A stretch of DNA of 64,000 nt from Corynebacterium sp. NML98-0116 (GTDB lineage Bacteria; Actinomycetota; Actinomycetes; Mycobacteriales; Mycobacteriaceae): positions 2,136,719-2,200,718 of the forward strand of contig NZ_CP017639.1 of assembly GCF_001767255.1 (NCBI RefSeq), given 5' to 3'. Under the pieces are notes generated by a model, which was not told where the DNA came from, searched no databases, and saw nothing but the letters and a program-made list of their open reading frames with translations. Both the position numbers and the translations under genes were made by a program. Below are positions 63,422 to 64,000 of this stretch, piece by piece. Position 1 is the stretch's first letter. Each line of letters begins with the position of its first letter.

Positions 63422-64000
63422 TATGGTCTCCTGATTCGTACGTTATTGAGAGAAATTCGAAGCCTAGGAGCGAGCGCACAGACTTCTCCTAAGTAATCTG
63501 TACAAATATACGTCGTTTACCACCGTCAACTCAAGCTAAGAGCTACATATACGCAGCGCAAGAATCGCAAATCCCCTCTTCGCACCCCTCCAATTATCGA
63601 CGCCCTCTCCGACCTGCGCCCTTAGTCCAAATCAATCAAGCGCCCCCAACACGCACCGAGAGAACCTTGCAAAAAGCTGAGAGCAGCTGGTCCCCCTTTT
63701 GTTTCCCCAGTTCATTGATGGCCAATGAGGAAATGAGTATCAAGAGACGCAATCCGAGAAAACGTGACCAATATACGCACAGGTCAGAAAGGGGTTAAGC
63801 GACAAAATGTGTGCTTTTTTGGATATGGATTCCAGGTCCTGCCTGGGCCTACGGCGGGACAGTGCTCGTTGAATCGGGATTCCCTGCCGTAGACCGGAAG
63901 GTCCACCACTTCAGGCGTTGGATGTGCTATGACAGCAGACTGTTAAACCAGCTGCATGCCAACTCAACACAGAAAGAGAAAACACAACAGGCCCCTATGC
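63422..64000. other. Non-coding region upstream of the giant surface protein gene
   Basis: I see no gene in these 579 bp on either strand. It must contain the leftward promoter for the 2509-residue protein. A degenerate IR1 core (TTTCCCCAGTTC near 63702) and a hairpin (63850-63893; CTACGGCGGGA with TCCCTGCCGTAG, one bulge) can be seen. A + strand gene may begin just past the end. Confidence 0.5.

Overview
The window is chromosomal DNA from a high-GC Gram-positive bacterium, almost certainly a Corynebacterium. Evidence: a 421-residue aspartokinase with an internal start for a 172-residue beta subunit, a lysC-asd operon, WhiB/PonA divergence, katA next to an ECF sigma gene of the sigC type, a class Ic aspartate transaminase, MurT/GatD, and a six-gene Mrp antiporter operon with an A/B fusion. 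The species cannot be named from this sequence.

Layout. 1-4.4 kb: partial whcA-like WhiB gene, ponA, a GatB/YqeY protein, a metallophosphoesterase and tRNA-Pro. 4.4-9.8 kb: repeat cluster A and a 1687-residue surface protein (Rib/YPDG and G5 domains). 10-17.5 kb: YhgE-like protein and mnhACDEFG. 17.5-21.7 kb: katA, sigC, a small HTH protein, a YkvI-like transporter. 21.7-27.4 kb: repeat cluster B, asd-lysC, a DMT transporter, leuA with a leucine leader peptide. 27.6-32 kb: an unknown membrane protein, a degenerate DnaQ-like protein, murT-gatD. 32.2-35.1 kb: a 2.9-kb foreign insert carrying the tetracycline-resistance gene tet(W). 35.2-40.6 kb: recR, ybaB, dnaX, a small unknown gene, aspT, SRP RNA, tRNA-Ser. 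40.6-44.6 kb: repeat cluster D and a 1181-residue surface protein. 44.8-51 kb: gluQ, yhhQ, a HigBA-like toxin-antitoxin pair, tgt and an MMPL transporter. 51-53.7 kb: tRNA-Ser, csbD, tadA with its partner gene, tyrA. 53.8-63.4 kb: an LADTG sortase substrate and a 2509-residue adhesin-like protein. 63.4-64 kb: no gene seen.

How things fit together. Lysine, leucine, tyrosine and aspartate biosynthesis genes make up part of the core. MurT-GatD and PonA act on the wall. gluQ, yhhQ and tgt together look like queuosine salvage. Four large exported proteins build the cell surface: one has a sortase motif, and three share an unusual C-terminal module of two membrane helices flanked by cysteines.

Most unusual points: (1) the shared two-helix, two-cysteine anchor of the three giant proteins; (2) a family of about 80-bp palindromic intergenic elements (IR1 and IR2) in five clusters; (3) tet(W) inserted inside one IR1 copy between 16-bp direct repeats, where removal of the insert rebuilds an 84-bp IR1; (4) a Tgt whose three zinc-ligand cysteines are absent; (5) a DnaQ-like protein without the DxE motif; (6) a leaderless Leu4 leader peptide for leuA.
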